From assembly GCF_006483455.1 (NCBI RefSeq), contig NZ_PPPU01000005.1:84870-148869 (forward strand): a stretch of 64,000 nt of DNA. The letters are read 5' to 3'. This DNA comes from Methylomonas koyamae. GTDB lineage: Bacteria > Pseudomonadota > Gammaproteobacteria > Methylococcales > Methylomonadaceae. Position 1 is the first letter of the stretch, and every line of letters begins with the position of its first letter. Below, piece by piece: positions 47,229 through 57,421 of this stretch. Both the position numbers and the translations under genes were made by a program. The notes under the pieces were generated by a model. It had not been told where the DNA came from and did no database searches. It saw nothing but the letters and a program-made list of their open reading frames with translations.

Positions 47229-48110
47229 TTAGCGTGACCTCATGTAGCTGACATACAACCCGTAACCAATCAATACCGACGTCAGCCAGACAGCCACCAG
47301 TGGGCCAATCACACCGTCGTAATAGGTGTTGACCAGATAAACCGAATCGGCCTGCAAATTGACGTTGCACAAATCCCGACTGAGTTTGATCTGCCAGACC
47401 CATCCGGCATGACAGCCAATCGACCACCCCAATCCTTGCCCCTCACGACTTCTTAGTACGGCGAGGAATAGTCCGACCGCGAATAAAGCAATAAAGGCAC
47501 TAACGATTGCCGGATTGAACCAATTGGCAAATGCCTCGGCAAGCAACGGCAAGCCGCTAAATGGTGTGATATCGGCATAAGCGATTGGCGTCGAACTTTT
47601 CAAAAAATGCAACGCGGCATAGTACAGCGAACTCGCAAACATAGCCGCATACAACGGCATTTGCCGGCGCAGGCCGCTCAACAGCAAACCGCGAAACAAC
47701 AATTCTTCGCCGACGGCGATCAACATCGCCAATAGCAATGCCAGCAAAGCTTTACCAGCAAACGCTTCCCAAACCCAAATCCGGCTATCATCCCAGACAT
47801 GCACTTGCAGCAGGTACAAAATCAGCAAGACCGGTAGCAAAGTGACCAAACTCAACGCAAAACCGTTGCCGACTTGCTTGAGAAAATGGGGCAACGGTGC
47901 GAATCCCAAATCCGTCCAACTGAGTTGCAGATACTTTTTTAACGGAAATACGCTGAGCAGCAGCAATACCAGCGTAATTTTGCTAACAACCTTGGCCAGG
48001 GACAAAACGTCTCCGGCCAGCTTCAGCACAGCGTAACCCAGCACGCTGGCCAGCATCGCCAGCATTACCAACAACAGCAAAGGCGCCACAGCGGAAGCCA
48101 ACCCGCGCAT
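47229..48110 (-). CDS. CPBP family intramembrane metalloprotease
   Basis: The protein has seven or eight hydrophobic segments. The CPBP motif 1 is visible as AVGEELLFRGLLLSGL (about residue 135) and motif 2 as a histidine in YYAALHFLKS (about 165); a further histidine is in GCHAGWVWQIK near 240. Members are Rce1-like intramembrane peptidases. The ATG at 48110 shares one base with the rsmE stop (TGATG), which supports this start and gives 293 residues. The substrate is unknown. Confidence 0.88.
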   Translation of the reverse strand: MRGLASAVAPLLLLVMLAMLASVLGYAVLKLAGDVLSLAKVVSKITLVLLLLSVFPLKKYLQLSWTDLGFAPLPHFLKQVGNGFALSLVTLLPVLLILYLLQVHVWDDSRIWVWEAFAGKALLALLLAMLIAVGEELLFRGLLLSGLRRQMPLYAAMFASSLYYAALHFLKSSTPIAYADITPFSGLPLLAEAFANWFNPAIVSAFIALFAVGLFLAVLRSREGQGLGWSIGCHAGWVWQIKLSRDLCNVNLQADSVYLVNTYYDGVIGPLVAVWLTSVLIGYGLYVSYMRSR

Positions 48111-48838
48111 CAACGAAAATCGCCCCATAAGGTTTGCACGGCGGCCAACGCGGCCAGCACCGCGGTTTCGGTGCGCAAAATTCTGCCACCCATTCTAACG
48201 GGGATAAAGCCGGCCGCTTTGGCGTATTCGCGTTCCTGGTCGCTAAATCCGCCTTCCGGCCCGGACATTAAAGTCACGCCCTCGCCCCCCGGATTAAGTT
48301 CGGAGAACACTTGCTTGGCATAAGGATCCAAAAACAACTTGAGCCCGCATTGACCGTCGACCCAATCAGCTAATGCGATTGGAGGATTTAATTCCGGCAA
48401 ATGCGTCCGCCCCGATTGCTCGGCAGCATGCTGAATGATGCTTTGCCAATGCTGTTGCCGTTGTTGCTTCTTGTCGTCGTCGAATTTGATCACGCAGCGC
48501 TCGCTAATCAACGGCGTCAAACTGGCCACCCCCAATTCGACCGCTTTTTGTACGGCCCAATCCATCCTGTCGCCGCGCGAAATACCCAACCCCAGATTGA
48601 TCGCCAGCGGCGACTCGACCGAACGGTCGATAAATTGTTCTACGGCCACGCTTACCCGCTGCCGGCTCACTTCCTCGAGCCGGCAGCGGTATTCGCCGCC
48701 ACGGCCGTTGAACAGGACGATCTCCTGATCCTGTTTCAATCGCAGCACCGTGCGCAGGTAGTGTCCGGCCGCATCGTTCAACTCAATATGTCGACCAACG
48801 TTCAGCGCCAGGTCAACGTATAAGCGCGATACCCGCAT
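48110..48838 (-). CDS. rsmE: 16S rRNA (uracil(1498)-N(3))-methyltransferase
   Basis: RsmE methylates U1498 in the decoding centre of 16S rRNA. It is a SPOUT-fold enzyme: the N-terminal PUA-like region (RVSRLYVDLALNVG) is followed by DWAVQKAVELGVASLTPLIS, SEQSGRTHLPEL and the SAM-binding knot SGPEGGFSDQEREYAKAAGF with MGGRILRTETAVLAAL. The 242 residues fit. Its start shares a base with the stop of bioA and its stop shares one with the CPBP gene, so the three are translationally linked. Confidence 0.96.
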   Translation of the reverse strand: MRVSRLYVDLALNVGRHIELNDAAGHYLRTVLRLKQDQEIVLFNGRGGEYRCRLEEVSRQRVSVAVEQFIDRSVESPLAINLGLGISRGDRMDWAVQKAVELGVASLTPLISERCVIKFDDDKKQQRQQHWQSIIQHAAEQSGRTHLPELNPPIALADWVDGQCGLKLFLDPYAKQVFSELNPGGEGVTLMSGPEGGFSDQEREYAKAAGFIPVRMGGRILRTETAVLAALAAVQTLWGDFR

Positions 48839-50190
48839 CAGTCTTGCACCGCCAATTGAGTGCCTTGCCAGGCCGTGTCCACCATCAGCTCTATTTCCTG
48901 TTCGGTTATCACGTAAGGCGGCATGAAATAAATCACGTTGCCGAGCGGCCTTAACAATACCCCTTGCGCCAGTGCATGGCGGTAAACCCGCAAACCGCGC
49001 CTTTGCTGCCAGGGATACGCCTCTCGGCTCTGTTTGTCTTTTACCAACTCGATCGCGGCAATCATGCCGGTTTGCCGGACTTCGCCGACGTTAGGGTGAT
49101 CGCGAAAACGATCCAGGGCATTTGCCATCACCGCCGCCAAGGTGCGGTTTCTGCCCAAAACGTCCTCAGTTTGGAATATGTCGATGGTTGCCAGCGCCGC
49201 TCGGCAGCCCAAAGCATTACCGGTGTAACTATGGGAATGCAAAAATGCAGTCAAATTTTGATAATCGTCGTAAAACGCCTGATAAATCGGATTGCCGGTC
49301 AAGACCGCCGACAACGGCAAGTAGCCGCCGGTCAAACCTTTGGAAAGACAGATGAAATCGGGGCTGATGCCGGCCTGCTCGCAAGCGAACAGGGTGCCGG
49401 TCCGCCCGAAGCCGACCGCGACTTCATCGGCAATCAAGTGCACGCCGTATTTATCGCAAGCCTCGCGCAACATTCTTAAATAAACGGGGTGATACATGCG
49501 CATATTGCCGGCACACTGTACCAGCGGTTCGACGATGACAGCGCAAGCCTGATCCGCGTGCTCGGCTAGCGTCCGATCCATGTCGGCGAACCGCCGAATC
49601 GAGTAGGCCTCCCAACTTTCGCCGGGCTCACGGTAGTAACAGTCCGGCCCGGAGACCGTAATGACCTCCATCAACAGCGGTCCGTAAGTCTCCTTGTACA
49701 ACGCGACATTCCCAACCGCCAAAGCCCCCAGGGTTTCGCCGTGGTAACTGTTTTCCAGCGTGATGAATTTGGTTTTTCCACTTTGACCGAGATTACGCCA
49801 ATAATGAAAGCTCATCTTCAGAGCAATTTCGATTGCCGACGAGCCGTTATCGGCATAGAAGCATTTATCCAGGCCCGGCGGAGTTATTTCCACCAGCTTT
49901 TCCGCCAGTTCCAGCGCCGCTTGATGGGTAAAACCACCCAGGATGACGTGTTCCAGCGTGTCGAGTTGTGTCTTGAGCGCCTGGTTGATGGTCGGATTGC
50001 TGTGACCGAACAGATTGACCCACCAAGAACTGATGGCGTCCAGATAGCGCTTACCGTCGAAATCTTCCAGCCAGACTCCCTGGCCGGACTTGATCGGAAT
50101 CATCGGCATATTGCGCTCGTGATCCTTCATCTGGCTACACGGGTGCCAGAGCACGGCGAGATCGCGTTCGACAATGGTTTTATTGTTCAT
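48838..50190 (-). CDS. bioA: adenosylmethionine-8-amino-7-oxononanoate transaminase
   Basis: BioA uses SAM as amino donor to make 7,8-diaminopelargonate in biotin synthesis. PLP motifs include WHPCSQMKDHE at the N-terminus, SSWWVNLFGHSNP, DNGSSAIEIALKM, YHGETLGALAVGN, LIADEVAVGFGRTGTLFACE, and the lysine in CLSKGLTGGYLPLSAVLT. The ATG at 50190 gives 450 residues. Other bio genes are not in the window. It lies directly downstream of metK and ahcY, though a terminator (50201-50222) separates it from ahcY. Confidence 0.96.
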   Translation of the reverse strand: MNNKTIVERDLAVLWHPCSQMKDHERNMPMIPIKSGQGVWLEDFDGKRYLDAISSWWVNLFGHSNPTINQALKTQLDTLEHVILGGFTHQAALELAEKLVEITPPGLDKCFYADNGSSAIEIALKMSFHYWRNLGQSGKTKFITLENSYHGETLGALAVGNVALYKETYGPLLMEVITVSGPDCYYREPGESWEAYSIRRFADMDRTLAEHADQACAVIVEPLVQCAGNMRMYHPVYLRMLREACDKYGVHLIADEVAVGFGRTGTLFACEQAGISPDFICLSKGLTGGYLPLSAVLTGNPIYQAFYDDYQNLTAFLHSHSYTGNALGCRAALATIDIFQTEDVLGRNRTLAAVMANALDRFRDHPNVGEVRQTGMIAAIELVKDKQSREAYPWQQRRGLRVYRHALAQGVLLRPLGNVIYFMPPYVITEQEIELMVDTAWQGTQLAVQD

Positions 50191-50200
50191 GGCTGACACA

Positions 50201-50222
50201 AAAAAGGGGCTTGCGCCCCTTT
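50201..50222 (-). terminator. terminator of the metK-ahcY transcript
   Basis: AAAGGGGC, a four-base loop and GCCCCTTT form an 8-bp stem followed by T residues on the minus strand, 19 bases past the ahcY stop and just before the bioA start. Confidence 0.75.
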
Positions 50223-50241
50223 ATAGCGGATTAATGCCCGT

Positions 50242-51534
50242 TTAGTAACGGTAATGTTCCGGTTTGTACGGACCTTCGACCGGCACGTTGATATAAGCGG
50301 CCTGCTCCGGCGACAACTGGGTCAATTTCACGCCGATTTGCGCCAAATGCGAGCGCGCCACTTTTTCGTCGAGTTTTTTCGGCAGAATGTAGACTTTGTT
50401 TTCGTAAGCCGACGCGTTGGTCCACAGTTCGATCTGCGCCAATACCTGATTGCAGAACGAGTTGGACATTACGAAGCTCGGGTGGCCTGTTGCGCAACCC
50501 AGATTTACCAAGCGGCCTTCTGCCAACACAATGATTCGCTTACCGTCCGGGAAAATCACGTGGTCGACCTGCGGTTTGATGTTTTCCCAGGTGTAATGGC
50601 GCAACGAAGCGATATCGATTTCGGAATCGAAATGACCGATATTGCAGACGATGGCCTGATCGCGCATCGCTTTCATATGGTCATGGGTGATGACATGGAC
50701 GTTACCGGTCGCAGTGACGAAAATGTTACCTTGTGAAGCGGCTTCGTCCATCGTTACCACGCGATAGCCTTCCATCGCCGCCTGTAACGCGCAAATCGGG
50801 TCGATTTCGGTAATCCAAACGGTGGCGCCCAAGCCGCGCAGTGATTGCGCACAGCCTTTACCCACGTCCCCATAACCACAGACGATGGCGATTTTGCCAG
50901 CGACCATCACGTCGGTGGCACGCTTGATGCCATCAACCAAGGATTCGCGGCAACCATACAGGTTGTCGAATTTGGATTTGGTTACAGAGTCGTTGACGTT
51001 GAACGCCGGTACTTTCAAACTGCCTTTGGCAACCCTTTCGGTCAAACGCAATACGCCGGTGGTGGTTTCTTCCGACAAGCCTTTGACGTCTGCCATCAGC
51101 TCCGGAAACTTGTCGTGCATCATGTTGGTCAGGTCGCCGCCGTCGTCCAAAATCATGTTCGGACGCCAACCGTTAGGGCCCAGAATGGTTTGTTCGATGC
51201 ACCATTCGGCTTCGGCTTCGGTCTCGCCTTTCCAAGCAAATACCGGGATACCGGCTGCGGCAATCGCCGCTGCGGCATGGTCTTGAGTAGAGAAGATGTT
51301 GCAAGACGACCAGCGCACTTCGGCACCCAGGGCAGTCAAGGTCTCGATCAACACCGCGGTTTGAATCGTCATATGCAAGCAGCCGGCAATGCGGGCGCCT
51401 TTTAACGGCTGCTGAGCACCGTATTCTGCGCGCAAGGCCATCAAACCCGGCATTTCGGTTTCAGCGATTTTGATTTCCTTACGGCCCCAATCGGCCAGAG
51501 CCATGTCCGCTACTTTGTAATCGGTTTGAGTCAT
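50242..51534 (-). CDS. ahcY: adenosylhomocysteinase
   Basis: SAH hydrolase converts S-adenosylhomocysteine to adenosine and homocysteine and relieves product inhibition of methyltransferases. NAD-binding motif [20 protein letters not shown] (about residues 219-238), substrate-site [13 protein letters not shown] and C-terminal [10 protein letters not shown] are typical. It has 430 residues, the bacterial form lacking the long insertion of the 460-470-residue type. It follows metK by 21 bases; together they form the activated methyl cycle. Confidence 0.97.
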   Translation of the reverse strand: MTQTDYKVADMALADWGRKEIKIAETEMPGLMALRAEYGAQQPLKGARIAGCLHMTIQTAVLIETLTALGAEVRWSSCNIFSTQDHAAAAIAAAGIPVFAWKGETEAEAEWCIEQTILGPNGWRPNMILDDGGDLTNMMHDKFPELMADVKGLSEETTTGVLRLTERVAKGSLKVPAFNVNDSVTKSKFDNLYGCRESLVDGIKRATDVMVAGKIAIVCGYGDVGKGCAQSLRGLGATVWITEIDPICALQAAMEGYRVVTMDEAASQGNIFVTATGNVHVITHDHMKAMRDQAIVCNIGHFDSEIDIASLRHYTWENIKPQVDHVIFPDGKRIIVLAEGRLVNLGCATGHPSFVMSNSFCNQVLAQIELWTNASAYENKVYILPKKLDEKVARSHLAQIGVKLTQLSPEQAAYINVPVEGPYKPEHYRY

Positions 51535-51555
51535 TTGAGTTTCCTGATCCTGAAT

Positions 51556-52716
51556 TTAGATGCCAGCCGCGTCTTTCAAAGCCTCGGCTTTGTCGGTTTT
51601 TTCCCAGCTGAAGGTCGCTTCGTTGCGGCCAAAGTGGCCGTAGGCCGCGGTCGGGCGGTAAATCGGTTTCAACAAGCCGAGTTGAGCGATCAAGCCTTTC
51701 GGACGTAAATCGAAGTGTTCGCGGACGATTTTGACCAAACGTTCTTCGTCGATTTTGCCGGTACCGAAAGTTTCGATGCTGATCGAGGTGGGCTCGGCAA
51801 CGCCGATGGCGTAAGACACCTGGATCTCGCAACGTTCGGCCAGGCCGGCGGCCACGATGTTCTTGGCCACATAGCGTCCCATATAGGCCGCCGAACGGTC
51901 GACTTTGGATGGATCTTTACCGGAGAAGGCGCCACCGCCGTGACGAGCCATACCGCCGTAGGTGTCGACGATAATTTTACGACCGGTCAATCCGCAGTCA
52001 CCGACCGGACCGCCAATGATGAACTGGCCGGTTGGATTGATGAAATACTTGGTGTCTTTATGCAGCCATTCTTTCGGCAGCGTCGGCAGGATGATTTCAT
52101 CCATCACCGCTTCTTCGAGCTGTTTGCCGCCGATTTCCGGCGAGTGCTGAGTAGACAATACCACTGCATCAATCGCTACCGGCTTGTTGTTTTCGTAGCG
52201 GAAAGTCACCTGGCTTTTAGCGTCCGGGCGCAGCCATGGCAGGGTTTTGTTTTTGCGAATCTGTGCTTGGCGTTCGACCAAACGGTGGGCGTAGGTAATT
52301 GGTGCAGGCATCAGCACGTCAGTTTCGTTACTGGCATAACCAAACATTAGGCCTTGGTCGCCGGCGCCTTGTTCGTGGTTTTCAGATTCGTCCACGCCCA
52401 TGGCAATGTCGGCCGATTGCTTGCCGATTGCGTTGAGAACCGCGCAGCTATTGCCGTCGAAACCGATATCGCCGGAATCGTAACCGATTTCACAGACCAC
52501 CTTTCTAACCAACTCTTCGGTATCGACCCAGGCGTTGGTGGTAATTTCACCCGCCAACACCACCATGCCGGTTTTGACCAAGGTCTCGCAAGCTACCCGC
52601 GAACGAGGGTCTTGAGCCAACAAAGCATCGACTACCGCGTCGGAAATTTGGTCCGCCACTTTGTCCGGATGGCCTTCGGATACGGATTCTGAGGTAAAAA
52701 GGTAGTTTTTATTCAC
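51556..52716 (-). CDS. metK: S-adenosylmethionine synthetase
   Basis: MetK makes SAM from methionine and ATP. Motifs are [20 protein letters not shown] (about 6-25), [12 protein letters not shown] (ATP site), [20 protein letters not shown] and the P-loop-like [23 protein letters not shown] at 52716 with GAGGGT upstream gives 386 residues and aligns with the family start; an upstream TTG at 52734 is less likely. No SAM riboswitch fits in the short leader between the tRNA terminator and the gene. Confidence 0.97.
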   Translation of the reverse strand: MNKNYLFTSESVSEGHPDKVADQISDAVVDALLAQDPRSRVACETLVKTGMVVLAGEITTNAWVDTEELVRKVVCEIGYDSGDIGFDGNSCAVLNAIGKQSADIAMGVDESENHEQGAGDQGLMFGYASNETDVLMPAPITYAHRLVERQAQIRKNKTLPWLRPDAKSQVTFRYENNKPVAIDAVVLSTQHSPEIGGKQLEEAVMDEIILPTLPKEWLHKDTKYFINPTGQFIIGGPVGDCGLTGRKIIVDTYGGMARHGGGAFSGKDPSKVDRSAAYMGRYVAKNIVAAGLAERCEIQVSYAIGVAEPTSISIETFGTGKIDEERLVKIVREHFDLRPKGLIAQLGLLKPIYRPTAAYGHFGRNEATFSWEKTDKAEALKDAAGI

Positions 52717-52752
52717 GGTTAACACCCTCGTCAAAAGAAAACTTGCGCGTAT

Positions 52753-52775
52753 AAAAAAAGGCCGCTTAAACGGCC
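52753..52775 (-). terminator. terminator after the tRNA gene
   Basis: GGCCG, a six-base loop and CGGCC are followed by seven T residues on the minus strand, nine bases past the tRNA 3' end. Confidence 0.75.
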
Positions 52776-52783
52776 TGGTATCA

Positions 52784-52860
52784 TGGTGGGCCCTGTAGGA
52801 CTTGAACCTACGACCTGCCGATTATGAGTCGGAAGCTCTGACCAACTGAGCTAAGGGCCC
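52784..52860 (-). tRNA. tRNA with CAU anticodon, probably tRNA-Ile2 (lysidine type)
   Basis: A full cloverleaf with encoded CCA can be drawn: acceptor GGGCCCT/AGGGCCC, D-arm GCTC/GAGC, anticodon loop CTCATAA, variable loop AGGTC, T-arm GTAGG/CCTAC with loop TTCAAGT. The anticodon CAU fits methionine or, after lysidine modification by TilS, isoleucine AUA. The similarity to Escherichia coli tRNA-Ile2 (TTAGCTCAG, GGTC, TTCAAGTCC) favours Ile2 over elongator Met. The 27-43 pair is a U-C mismatch. It lies just downstream of rpoD. Confidence 0.88.
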
Positions 52861-52894
52861 GAAATTGTCGGTGCATCTACGACGCTACAACGCC

Positions 52895-54706
52895 TTACTC
52901 ACCGTCCAGAAAACATCTCAATTGCTCGGAGCGCGACGGATGCCGCAACTTACGTAAAGCCTTGGCCTCGATCTGGCGAATCCGTTCACGGGTAACGTCA
53001 AACTGTTTGCCAACCTCTTCCAGCGTGTGGTCGGTGTTCATGTTGATGCCAAAACGCATCCGCAGAACCTTGGCTTCCCGGGCAGTCAAGCCCGCCAAAA
53101 CGTTCTGCGTCGATTCGCGAAGGCCGGCGATTGTAGCAGATTCGACAGGCGATAGCATCTTCGAATCTTCAATAAAATCGCCAAGATGCGAATCTTCGTC
53201 GTCGCCAATCGGTGTTTCCATCGATATTGGCTCTTTAGCAATTTTCAGCACTTTGCGAATCTTGTCTTCAGGCATTTCCATTCGTTCAGCCAACTCTTCC
53301 GGCGTTGCCTCCCGACCAAGTTCCTGCAGAATTTGCCGCGACACCCGATTCAGCTTATTGATAGTCTCAATCATGTGCACCGGAATCCGAATGGTGCGAG
53401 CCTGGTCGGCTATAGATCGGGTTATAGCCTGACGTATCCACCACGTAGCATAGGTCGAAAATTTGTAACCGCGCCGGTACTCGAATTTGTCGACAGCCTT
53501 CATCAAACCGATGTTGCCTTCTTGAATCAAATCCAGAAACTGCAATCCGCGGTTCGTATATTTCTTCGCTATCGAAATCACCAAACGCAAGTTGGCCTCG
53601 ATCATTTCTTTTTTGGCTCGCCGAGCCTTGGCTTCGCCCAACGAAATGTTCCGGCAAATACTTTTCAGAACCGCAATGCTCAACCCGTAACGCGCCTCAA
53701 GTTCCGCCAATCTTTGTTGAGCTGCCTTAATCGCCTCTGCATTCTCGGCAAGCGTTCCGGCGTATGCAGCGTGGCTGTTGACAAACTGATTCAACCATTC
53801 GAGATTAGTCTCATTTGCGGTAAACGCATTGATAAAGTCTTTGCGCGGCAGCTTCGCTTTCTTGACGCAAATATCCAAAATGACTCGCTCTTCTTCACGA
53901 ATAGCGGCCATCAACTCTTCGGAAACGGATACCATTTTTTTCAGATATTGCGGAGTCCACTTGAACTCGCAGAATATCTCATCCATGGCATCAAACGCTT
54001 TTTCGGACTTATCGTGTCCGTATCCATGCTTTTTCACTGACGCGAACGCCGCTTTCAACGCCTTACGTAGCGCATCGACTTTCAGTTTCACTTCTTCGTA
54101 GTCGATAGTTTTAGACTCTTCTTCTGTCTCTTCGGCCGGCGCTTCCATTTCAATGCCGCTGACGTCGATATCTTCAACTTCCGTCAAGTCGACAAAGCCC
54201 ATCACCAAATCGTTGAGGCGAACACCGGAGTCGTCGTCTTTCACCGAATCGAAAGCCTCGATAAACGATTCGACGATAAAACCGGAACGAGCAATCGCGC
54301 CGACAACCTGCCGCTGCCCTTCTTCGATACGCTTGGCAATTTTTAATTCTTCTTCACGGGTTAATAACTCTACAGACCCCATTTCGCGCATGTAGAGCCG
54401 CACCGGATCAGTGGTTCGACCGAACTCGCTGTCGACCGACGCCAAGGCCGCGACTTCCGCAACCTCTTCGTCGTCGTCGGCGGTCACAACTGCATCGGAG
54501 GTAATCAGGGAATCGTCGTCATCGGGCGCAACCTCATAAACCTGAATCCCCATGTCGTTGATCATCCCGATAATATCGTCGATTTGCTCGGGATCGATGA
54601 TATCGCTAGGCAGGTGGTCGTTAACCTCGGCATAAGTCAAATAACCCTGCGCCTTGCCTTTCGCTATCAGTTGTTTTAATTGGGATTGCTGTTGTTCTTG
54701 ATTCAT
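52895..54706 (-). CDS. rpoD: RNA polymerase primary sigma factor sigma-70
   Basis: The 603-residue protein has all regions of a group 1 sigma: acidic region 1.1 (about 1-80), region 1.2 with [20 protein letters not shown], the non-conserved insertion (about 150-370), region 2 with [20 protein letters not shown] and the [12 protein letters not shown] that melts the -10, region 3, and region 4 helix-turn-helix [20 protein letters not shown]. It directs transcription of housekeeping genes. It ends the rpsU-yqeY-dnaG-rpoD set, with a 160-base gap from dnaG in which extra promoters are usual. Confidence 0.98.
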   Translation of the reverse strand: MNQEQQQSQLKQLIAKGKAQGYLTYAEVNDHLPSDIIDPEQIDDIIGMINDMGIQVYEVAPDDDDSLITSDAVVTADDDEEVAEVAALASVDSEFGRTTDPVRLYMREMGSVELLTREEELKIAKRIEEGQRQVVGAIARSGFIVESFIEAFDSVKDDDSGVRLNDLVMGFVDLTEVEDIDVSGIEMEAPAEETEEESKTIDYEEVKLKVDALRKALKAAFASVKKHGYGHDKSEKAFDAMDEIFCEFKWTPQYLKKMVSVSEELMAAIREEERVILDICVKKAKLPRKDFINAFTANETNLEWLNQFVNSHAAYAGTLAENAEAIKAAQQRLAELEARYGLSIAVLKSICRNISLGEAKARRAKKEMIEANLRLVISIAKKYTNRGLQFLDLIQEGNIGLMKAVDKFEYRRGYKFSTYATWWIRQAITRSIADQARTIRIPVHMIETINKLNRVSRQILQELGREATPEELAERMEMPEDKIRKVLKIAKEPISMETPIGDDEDSHLGDFIEDSKMLSPVESATIAGLRESTQNVLAGLTAREAKVLRMRFGINMNTDHTLEEVGKQFDVTRERIRQIEAKALRKLRHPSRSEQLRCFLDGE

Positions 54707-54866
54707 TCTTTACTCACAATACGTTTTCAGCACCAAGCGCCGCAGAACAGGAAATTATAACGATAAACCCCGACCCGGTCACCTAAAAGCCATTGTTCGC
54801 ACCGGCCACCGTCAAAACAAGAGACCCGCGCTGTTGCCCTTTAAAACATCACATCAGCTAAGATCC

Positions 54867-56609
54867 CTAAAGCTTTTCTTTCAACAATTCTCTCAGCAAC
54901 TCTCTCTCATCAGGCGCCAGACCTTCACGACCCTCCTTGTCTATCAGGCGATTCAGCATTTGCTCCCTGGTTTGTCGGCAAAGCTGCTGTAACGCCCCAC
55001 TGAATTCAGCCTCTTCGCCCCCAGCCGGCACTCCCAACTCCAGCGCCGCCAACGCCTTTACCGTCTTTTCCTGAGCCGACCCGCGGAAAGCTTCCAACAA
55101 GATGGCGCTGTTTTCCGGCTTTTCAAGTGCAATAACCCGCAACACATCCTTGAGCACGGCGATACCAGAAAAATCCAACTCTTCAAGCTCGACACCCTGC
55201 CGTTCGAGCAAAGTAGCGAGTCCAGGATGCTGCACCAACAGTGCGATAACTTTACGCGGAAGCGATAGCCTGGCCGAGTCCTTGACTGCTGACGCATCGC
55301 CACGCCCACCCTTAAGTGTAGACCGCTTTTCGCCAAGATCGATGACTCCGGGCACCGCAACCAAAGCCTGCAACCGTGCAAACATCATTTCCCGAAAAAA
55401 ACCAGAAGGGACTTTATCCAGCGCCGGCTTGGCGACAGCCAACACCTGCGCCCTACCTTCAACAGTCGCCCTATCGGCACCCGACCCGATATTTGCAAAA
55501 AAGTAATCCGACAAGACCTGCGCCGAGCCGATTCGTTCCAAAAAACTTTCTACTCCGTCCGACCGCAACAAAGAATCGGGGTCTTGCCCTTGCGGCAACA
55601 ACATGATTTTGATCTGCCGGCCGTCGCGCAAACAGGGCAAAGACGCATCTACCGCCTTCCACGCCGCTTGCCTCCCGGCATTGTCGCCATCGAAGCAAAA
55701 CACCAATTCGGAGGTGAAGCGAAACAGCAAATCGATCTGACTCTTTGACGTCGCCGTTCCGAGCGCAGCCACGGCATAAGCGATGCCGAATTGAGCCAAA
55801 GCGATAACATCCATATATCCCTCGACCACCAAAATCCGAGTCGGCTTGGAATTGCGCTGCAATAGCTCGCATAACCCGTAAAGCTCTTTACCTTTGGAAA
55901 AAACCGGAGTTTCCGGCGAATTCAGATATTTGGGCAGAGAATCATCCAAGACTCGAGCCCCAAATCCAATAACACGCTTACGTTTGTCACGAATCGGAAA
56001 CATCAACCGCCCGCGAAACCGGTCGTAGATCTTTCCATCATCTCTGGCTACCAGCAGCCCAGCTTCGCTCAACTCAGCGCGACTGAATCGTGTCAGCACC
56101 CCATCCCAACGGTCCGGCGCATAACCAAGCAGAAATTCCTCTGCTATTTCGCCGCCGACACCGCGCTTATTCAAATATTCTTGAGCCCGCCGCCCCTCCG
56201 GACTGGACCGCAATTGCTCGACGTAAAACCTGGCAACGTCCGCCAATACATCGTAGAGCCTTACCAACCCCTGCTTATCAGACACCGGCAGACTAAAACC
56301 GCCGCCCGCCTCCCGCGGCACATCCACTCCGGCAAAATTCGCTAAATCCTCGACCGCCTCAACGAAGCCCAAATGATTGAACTCCATCAAAAATCCGATG
56401 GCATTACCGCTAGCACCACAACCGAAGCAGTGATAAATCTGTCTCGCGCGATTTACGGAAAAACTAGGAGTTTTCTCGGTATGAAAAGGGCAGCGCGCAA
56501 CGTAATTGGCACCTGACTTTTTTAAGGGGACGCGCGAGTCGATTAAATCAACAATATCGACCCGCACCAACAGATCATCGATAAACTGGCGAGGTATTCT
56601 GCCGGACAT
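54867..56609 (-). CDS. dnaG: DNA primase
   Basis: DnaG synthesises RNA primers at the replication fork. The N-terminal zinc domain shows CPFHTEKTPSFSVN and YHCFGCGASG (CHC2 type, about 40-65). The TOPRIM catalytic core has VVEGYMDVIALAQFG (about 262-276) and FCFDGDNAGRQAAWKAVD (about 303-320) with the metal-binding acidic residues. The last 130 residues form the DnaB-interacting domain. At 580 residues it matches Escherichia coli (581). Confidence 0.97.
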   Translation of the reverse strand: MSGRIPRQFIDDLLVRVDIVDLIDSRVPLKKSGANYVARCPFHTEKTPSFSVNRARQIYHCFGCGASGNAIGFLMEFNHLGFVEAVEDLANFAGVDVPREAGGGFSLPVSDKQGLVRLYDVLADVARFYVEQLRSSPEGRRAQEYLNKRGVGGEIAEEFLLGYAPDRWDGVLTRFSRAELSEAGLLVARDDGKIYDRFRGRLMFPIRDKRKRVIGFGARVLDDSLPKYLNSPETPVFSKGKELYGLCELLQRNSKPTRILVVEGYMDVIALAQFGIAYAVAALGTATSKSQIDLLFRFTSELVFCFDGDNAGRQAAWKAVDASLPCLRDGRQIKIMLLPQGQDPDSLLRSDGVESFLERIGSAQVLSDYFFANIGSGADRATVEGRAQVLAVAKPALDKVPSGFFREMMFARLQALVAVPGVIDLGEKRSTLKGGRGDASAVKDSARLSLPRKVIALLVQHPGLATLLERQGVELEELDFSGIAVLKDVLRVIALEKPENSAILLEAFRGSAQEKTVKALAALELGVPAGGEEAEFSGALQQLCRQTREQMLNRLIDKEGREGLAPDERELLRELLKEKL

Positions 56610-56624
56610 ATTACCGACAGGACA

Positions 56625-57074
56625 TTAGGCTATAAAACGCGCCTTGATTCGAGCACTAACGACCGCCATATCGGCCTTGCCTTGCATTTTCGGCTTCAAC
56701 AAAGCCATGACGCTGCCCATCTCTTTCACCGAAGTTGCACCAACCTGAGTGACCGCCTCGACAACCATGGCATCTATTTCGGCATCGGTAAACTGCTGCG
56801 GCAGAAAGTCCTGTATTACCAGCACTTCAGCCTCCTCAATATCGGCTAGATCATGGCGTTCCGCATCACGGAACTGTTTGATCGATTCCCGGCGCTGCTT
56901 GAGCATTTTGTCGAGTACTGAAATGATTCGATCGTCGCTCAACTCGATCCTTTCATCAACCTCAACTTGCTTAATCGCAGCCAAGATCATACGAATCACA
57001 CCGAGCCGAGCCTTGTCGCCGCTTTTCATCGCGGCCTTCATATCTTCCTTGATACGCTCCTTCAACACATCCAT
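56625..57074 (-). CDS. GatB/YqeY domain-containing protein
   Basis: The 149-residue protein is a stand-alone YqeY domain, like the tail of GatB. Motifs are MKSGDKARLGVIRMILAAIK (about 15-34), LKQRRESIKQFRDAERHDLA and GSVMALLKPKMQGKADMAVV. The GatB tail binds tRNA in amidotransferases; the role of free YqeY proteins is not settled. It sits between rpsU (9 bases) and dnaG (15 bases), the common arrangement in Proteobacteria. Confidence 0.95.
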   Translation of the reverse strand: MDVLKERIKEDMKAAMKSGDKARLGVIRMILAAIKQVEVDERIELSDDRIISVLDKMLKQRRESIKQFRDAERHDLADIEEAEVLVIQDFLPQQFTDAEIDAMVVEAVTQVGATSVKEMGSVMALLKPKMQGKADMAVVSARIKARFIA

Positions 57075-57083
57075 CTAACAGCC

Positions 57084-57317
57084 TTAAACCTGCGGACGAC
57101 CGCGGCGCAAATTTTTCAGCGCATAGCGTTCGCGAGCCAATTTTTTCAGGTGGCGCTTTACCGCCGCCGCACCCTTGCGCTTACGCTCGGTAGTCGGTTT
57201 TTCGTAAAACTCACGGCGGCGCACTTCCGCCAAGACGCCAGCCTTCTCGCAGGCACGTTTAAAGCGGCGAATCGCGATGTCGAAATGTTCGTTTTCTTTA
57301 ACTTTAACTGATGGCAT
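57084..57317 (-). CDS. rpsU: 30S ribosomal protein S21
   Basis: S21 assists initiation on the 30S subunit. The basic protein begins [20 protein letters not shown] and contains [20 protein letters not shown], both family hallmarks. The ATG at 57317 gives 77 residues, slightly longer than in Escherichia coli (71). It is the first gene of the macromolecular synthesis operon and divergent from tsaD. Confidence 0.97.
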   Translation of the reverse strand: MPSVKVKENEHFDIAIRRFKRACEKAGVLAEVRRREFYEKPTTERKRKGAAAVKRHLKKLARERYALKNLRRGRPQV

Positions 57318-57366
57318 TAGCAATAATCCGAATTGTGTTAGTATCTTTTCAAGCAATCGGCGAACC

Positions 57367-57394
57367 TTGCCCACCGAAAACGGCCGATTATACT
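57367..57394 (+). promoter_or_regulatory. probable promoter of tsaD
   Basis: TTGCCC, a 16-base spacer and TATACT lie 28 bases upstream of the tsaD start codon. Confidence 0.5.
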
Positions 57395-57421
57395 CATAAA
57401 TATCTTTTATTCCAAAAACTA

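Noticed and set aside
52717..52760. SAM or SAH riboswitch before metK
   Set aside because: The space between the tRNA terminator and the metK start is too short for any known SAM or SAH aptamer. The metK-ahcY gap is only 21 bases.
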